NCBI RefSeq assembly: GCF_023073355.1 | Contig: NZ_JADPJI010000006.1 | Location: 124,001 to 188,000 of the forward strand | Source: Bradyrhizobium sp. 199 | GTDB taxonomy: Bacteria > Pseudomonadota > Alphaproteobacteria > Rhizobiales > Xanthobacteraceae | Reading direction: 5' to 3' | DNA length: 64,000 nucleotides | Notes under the pieces: generated by a model | Seen by the model: the letters and a program-made list of their open reading frames with translations, nothing else | What the model was told of the DNA's origin: nothing | Databases searched by the model: none | In this document: in pieces, positions 61,743 to 64,000 of the stretch | How the letters are laid out: each line of letters starts with the position of its first letter | Numbering within the stretch: the stretch's first letter is position 1 | Translations under genes and position numbers: made by a program

Positions 61743-63074
61743 TCACCCCGTCACGATCTCCTCCGCCGCCAGCTCCACCCCCGGCCCCACCGGCATCGGC
61801 ACCGTCACATACTCCTTCGGCAAATTCACCGGCCGATACTCCGGCTCCACGGCCATCCGCTTCAACACGCTCTCATGCACATGCGCGCCGTCGGGGATCA
61901 GGCGCGGCTCGCAATTGGGGATGTAGAAGCCGAAATGCACCTTCCGCTCCGGCCACTCCCGGTACTTTGCGCTCTTCGGAATGAATTCCAGCAGCCGCCA
62001 GCCCGCCGTCATCGAATCGTGCAGCACGCCCGTCTTGCCGGTGTAGGCCGGCGCGACATATTGGAACGGCGAGCTCTTGCGCTGGATGCCGTAGGCGAGC
62101 TGCTTGATGGTCGCCGGGTTGAAGTTCAGCCCGGCCTTCTCCGCCTCCTCCAGCATCCAGATCAGCGGATATTTCGAATCCCCGCTTTCGGCTTCGGGAT
62201 AGCCGCCGCCGACATCGCTGTGCACGCCGGCGAACCACACCTGCAGAATGTCCTGCGGCACCTTCTTTTCATCCGGCACGTAGCGGTTGCTCCAGAACTC
62301 CTGCGGCTCCCTGTATTGCGTCAGGCGGAACATGCAGCGCCGCTCGTCGATCGCGATCGCCTGCCGGAATATCTCGACGCTGGGGTTGAGCAGCGTGAAG
62401 GCGAGATCCTCCAGGCTCGGCCAGAACAGCCGGTCGGCGCGCGGCACGATCACGCTCGCCACGCTGTCCCACACGCCGACAAAATGGATGGTCGGCCACC
62501 GCGTCGAGGTGATGCGCGCGAACTGCGCGGCGAGATCGAATTCGTCCTTGGGGAGCGGCCCCTGCTCGTCGAAGGCGACGCCGCTGAGGTCCTCGATGTC
62601 GTTGCCGCGCCCGGTGCCCGAATATTGCTTGTAGGCGACAAGGCCACTGCCTGCGAGGTTCGCCTGCTCCGGCCTGATCAGGCCCACCTTGTGGATCAGC
62701 CCCGCCAGCACGCGAACCGTGTAAGCCCCGCGCGAAAACCCGAACAGATAGATCCTGTCGCCGGGCGCGTAATGCTGAACCAGGAAGCAATAGGCCGAGA
62801 GCACATTGTCATCGAGCCCATAGCCGGTGGCGAGCCCCAGCACCAGATTGATATTGGCTTTCAACCGGTGCCACGTCGTCGGCTCCGTCACCGTGCCGAC
62901 CCCGGGATCGTAGAACACCATCTGCCGCGGCTGCGTCTTCTCGGTCTTGCGCAGGCAGCGATACAGCTTCAGGACGTTGGAGATGTTCTCCGAGATCTCG
63001 TTGCCGGTGCCGTCACAGCAGATGACGAGGTTCTTGGGCTCAGGCTTGCGATCGAGGGTGGCTGCGTGCTCCAT
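61743..63074 (-). CDS. DUF2235 family alpha/beta hydrolase
   Basis: Protein of 443 aa. 'KNLVICCDGTGNEI' and the nucleophile elbow GFSRGAYT (112-119, Ser114) define the DUF2235 domain, followed by 'HFVGVWDSVASV' and 'VWFAGVHSDVGGGYPE', which supply the catalytic Asp and His. DUF2235 proteins include type VI secretion phospholipase effectors (Tle1), but no T6SS, VgrG or immunity gene is next to it, so a housekeeping or orphan role is as likely. No signal peptide. Confidence 0.87.
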   Translation of the reverse strand: MEHAATLDRKPEPKNLVICCDGTGNEISENISNVLKLYRCLRKTEKTQPRQMVFYDPGVGTVTEPTTWHRLKANINLVLGLATGYGLDDNVLSAYCFLVQHYAPGDRIYLFGFSRGAYTVRVLAGLIHKVGLIRPEQANLAGSGLVAYKQYSGTGRGNDIEDLSGVAFDEQGPLPKDEFDLAAQFARITSTRWPTIHFVGVWDSVASVIVPRADRLFWPSLEDLAFTLLNPSVEIFRQAIAIDERRCMFRLTQYREPQEFWSNRYVPDEKKVPQDILQVWFAGVHSDVGGGYPEAESGDSKYPLIWMLEEAEKAGLNFNPATIKQLAYGIQRKSSPFQYVAPAYTGKTGVLHDSMTAGWRLLEFIPKSAKYREWPERKVHFGFYIPNCEPRLIPDGAHVHESVLKRMAVEPEYRPVNLPKEYVTVPMPVGPGVELAAEEIVTG

Positions 63075-63289
63075 GGGATGCGCCTCCGGGTGATGCTACC
63101 GGGGCGAGTATAGCGGAAAATGGGAGCGCGGTTGATGTCTTCGCGACGATCGTAACGGCCTGGGCGAGAATTTGGAGCCATGCCGCCACCACATCCCGAG
63201 CGGCCTATGAAAGTGTAGCCGAAGGGCGTGCTTGACTGCTTAGAATTTGTACAGCTATCGTTCCTAGATCAACCTGGACGTGTCATATT
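63075..63289. other. Transition region before the AT-richer edge
   Basis: 215 bp separating the DUF2235 gene from the nuclease gene. Composition drops visibly after about 63210 ('agtgtagccgaagggcgtgcttgactgcttagaatttgtacag'). A TTGACT-N17-type promoter cannot be placed confidently. No tRNA or direct-repeat attachment site was seen. Confidence 0.4.
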
Positions 63290-64000
63290 ATGTCGGTCGA
63301 CTCCTTTGGAGAAGTTCTAGAGCTAGCTAACAACAAATCATTTTCTGAAACGGGAGGGGCGCACAATCAGAAGGGCGTCGAATTTCAGCGCAACTGGGCG
63401 CTCGTACGCATGTTCGAGCTCGAGGCAGTCGAGCCATCTGATTTTCTTTTCTTGTTTGAGGCAATTCAGGACATTGCTCTTTTTGATTCTGATCAAGCGC
63501 CCACCAACGTCAAAATATTCCAAGTGAAAAAGAAGGACCGCAACGAGTGGACATGGTCCAGCTTAACAAAGCTACATGCGCCGAAAGCACGGAAGAAAAA
63601 GCCTCTGGAGATGATCGCCGGTAGTCCCCTCGGACGAATATATGTTGCTTTGCACGCAATCAAGAAGCTATCAGCGACTGCGCATTTCATTTCGAACGTT
63701 GGCTGTGATCTTGCGTTAATGGGCGGAGCGAACGCGGCAACTTCATTGCCAGTTCCACTCGAAAAGCTGACGCCGCAGTTATCTGCGCTGCTAGTTGAAG
63801 GTCTTGCGACACTTCAGGCGAAAGGCGAGCCGAGTCCAGATCTATCTAAGATCTACGTCGAAAGGGTGGCTATTCCGGTAGACGATTGCGCAACTTATAC
63901 CGTGGGCGTGGCCCATGCATTCCTTGCAAAGCGAAGCCCGTCGCACGCCGGTCAAGCCAAGGCTTTGGTTGATACACTATTGGCCAAGATTGGACCGCTA
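63290..64000 (+). CDS. DUF4297/Cap4-like dsDNA nuclease-domain protein (partial, runs off window)
   Basis: Open frame of 237 codons with no stop, cut by the window end. The N-terminal block 'TGGAHNQKGVEFQRNWALVRMF' (21-42) is followed by 'FLFLFEAIQDIALFD' (52-66) and 'VKIFQVKKKDRNEWTWSSL' (74-92). D61 and Q78-x-K80 fit the PD-(D/E)xK nuclease pattern of DUF4297, the domain of CBASS effector Cap4. Codon use is AT-rich (CTA, TTA, ATA, TCA), unlike its neighbours, which points to transfer. A weak GGACG is upstream. The C-terminal sensor or helicase part and partner genes are outside the window. Confidence 0.65.
   Translation, partial: MSVDSFGEVLELANNKSFSETGGAHNQKGVEFQRNWALVRMFELEAVEPSDFLFLFEAIQDIALFDSDQAPTNVKIFQVKKKDRNEWTWSSLTKLHAPKARKKKPLEMIAGSPLGRIYVALHAIKKLSATAHFISNVGCDLALMGGANAATSLPVPLEKLTPQLSALLVEGLATLQAKGEPSPDLSKIYVERVAIPVDDCATYTVGVAHAFLAKRSPSHAGQAKALVDTLLAKIGPL

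Overview
The window is about 64 kb of a GC-rich, gene-dense chromosome that looks like Bradyrhizobium or a very close relative. The evidence is the divergent acdS/acdR pair, the phaR-phaA-phaB block, a DUF4167 protein, the cobST cobaltochelatase genes, an HWE-type histidine kinase, and several families of intergenic palindromic repeats typical of that genus. All identifications come from reading motifs and remembered family features; no database search was run. I saw no rRNA, tRNA or CRISPR array.

Layout. 0.1-8.5 kb: recQ, ACC deaminase with its Lrp-type regulator, a carboxymuconolactone decarboxylase-like protein, a PilZ-PAS-PAS-GGDEF cyclase, an HSL-type esterase and a branched-chain aminotransferase. 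8.6-11.7 kb: the polyhydroxybutyrate block (phaR divergent from phaA-phaB). 11.8-14.8 kb: an EamA exporter, cupin_5, gloB and a methyltransferase. 14.8-28.8 kb: a housekeeping tract with DUF4167, prmC-prfA, ptsP, lysC, a PH-domain protein with ubiG, a second EamA protein, the tightly overlapping comF-grxC-nitrilase-DUF1178 operon, an NDUFAF5-like methyltransferase and mutT. 28.9-35.9 kb: a TadG-like protein, argJ, a parvulin isomerase and secA.

35.9-41.3 kb: a small secreted protein, a decayed Mrr-type restriction endonuclease, an L,D-transpeptidase lipoprotein, accA and xerD. 41.4-43.6 kb: an accessory NTF2/reductase/TetR block with a clear operator. 43.6-48.3 kb: a 48-residue membrane protein, aroK-aroB, a CBS-domain hemolysin-like protein, bolA and a DnaJ-domain protein. 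48.3-53.9 kb: an HWE histidine kinase, a divergent pair of citrate-synthase-family genes (one with an N-terminal DNA-binding domain), and a divergent LysR/SDR pair. 53.9-63.1 kb: DedA, cobS-cobT with a Tat-exported phytase-like protein, an old yellow enzyme, a membrane protein, a PilZ protein and a DUF2235 hydrolase.

The right edge (63.29 kb onward) changes character. Base composition drops, rare AT-rich codons appear, and an open reading frame runs off the window. It resembles the DUF4297/Cap4-type dsDNA nuclease domain of anti-phage systems and is the best candidate for the edge of a defence island. The Mrr remnant near 36.7 kb shows that restriction genes have also entered and decayed elsewhere in the window. 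Other points of interest are the HTH-citrate synthase fusion with its cluster of TTGAT half-sites, a 28-bp stretch of secA repeated inside the Mrr remnant, an SDR without its catalytic lysine, and two inverted palindromic elements bracketing a small PilZ gene.
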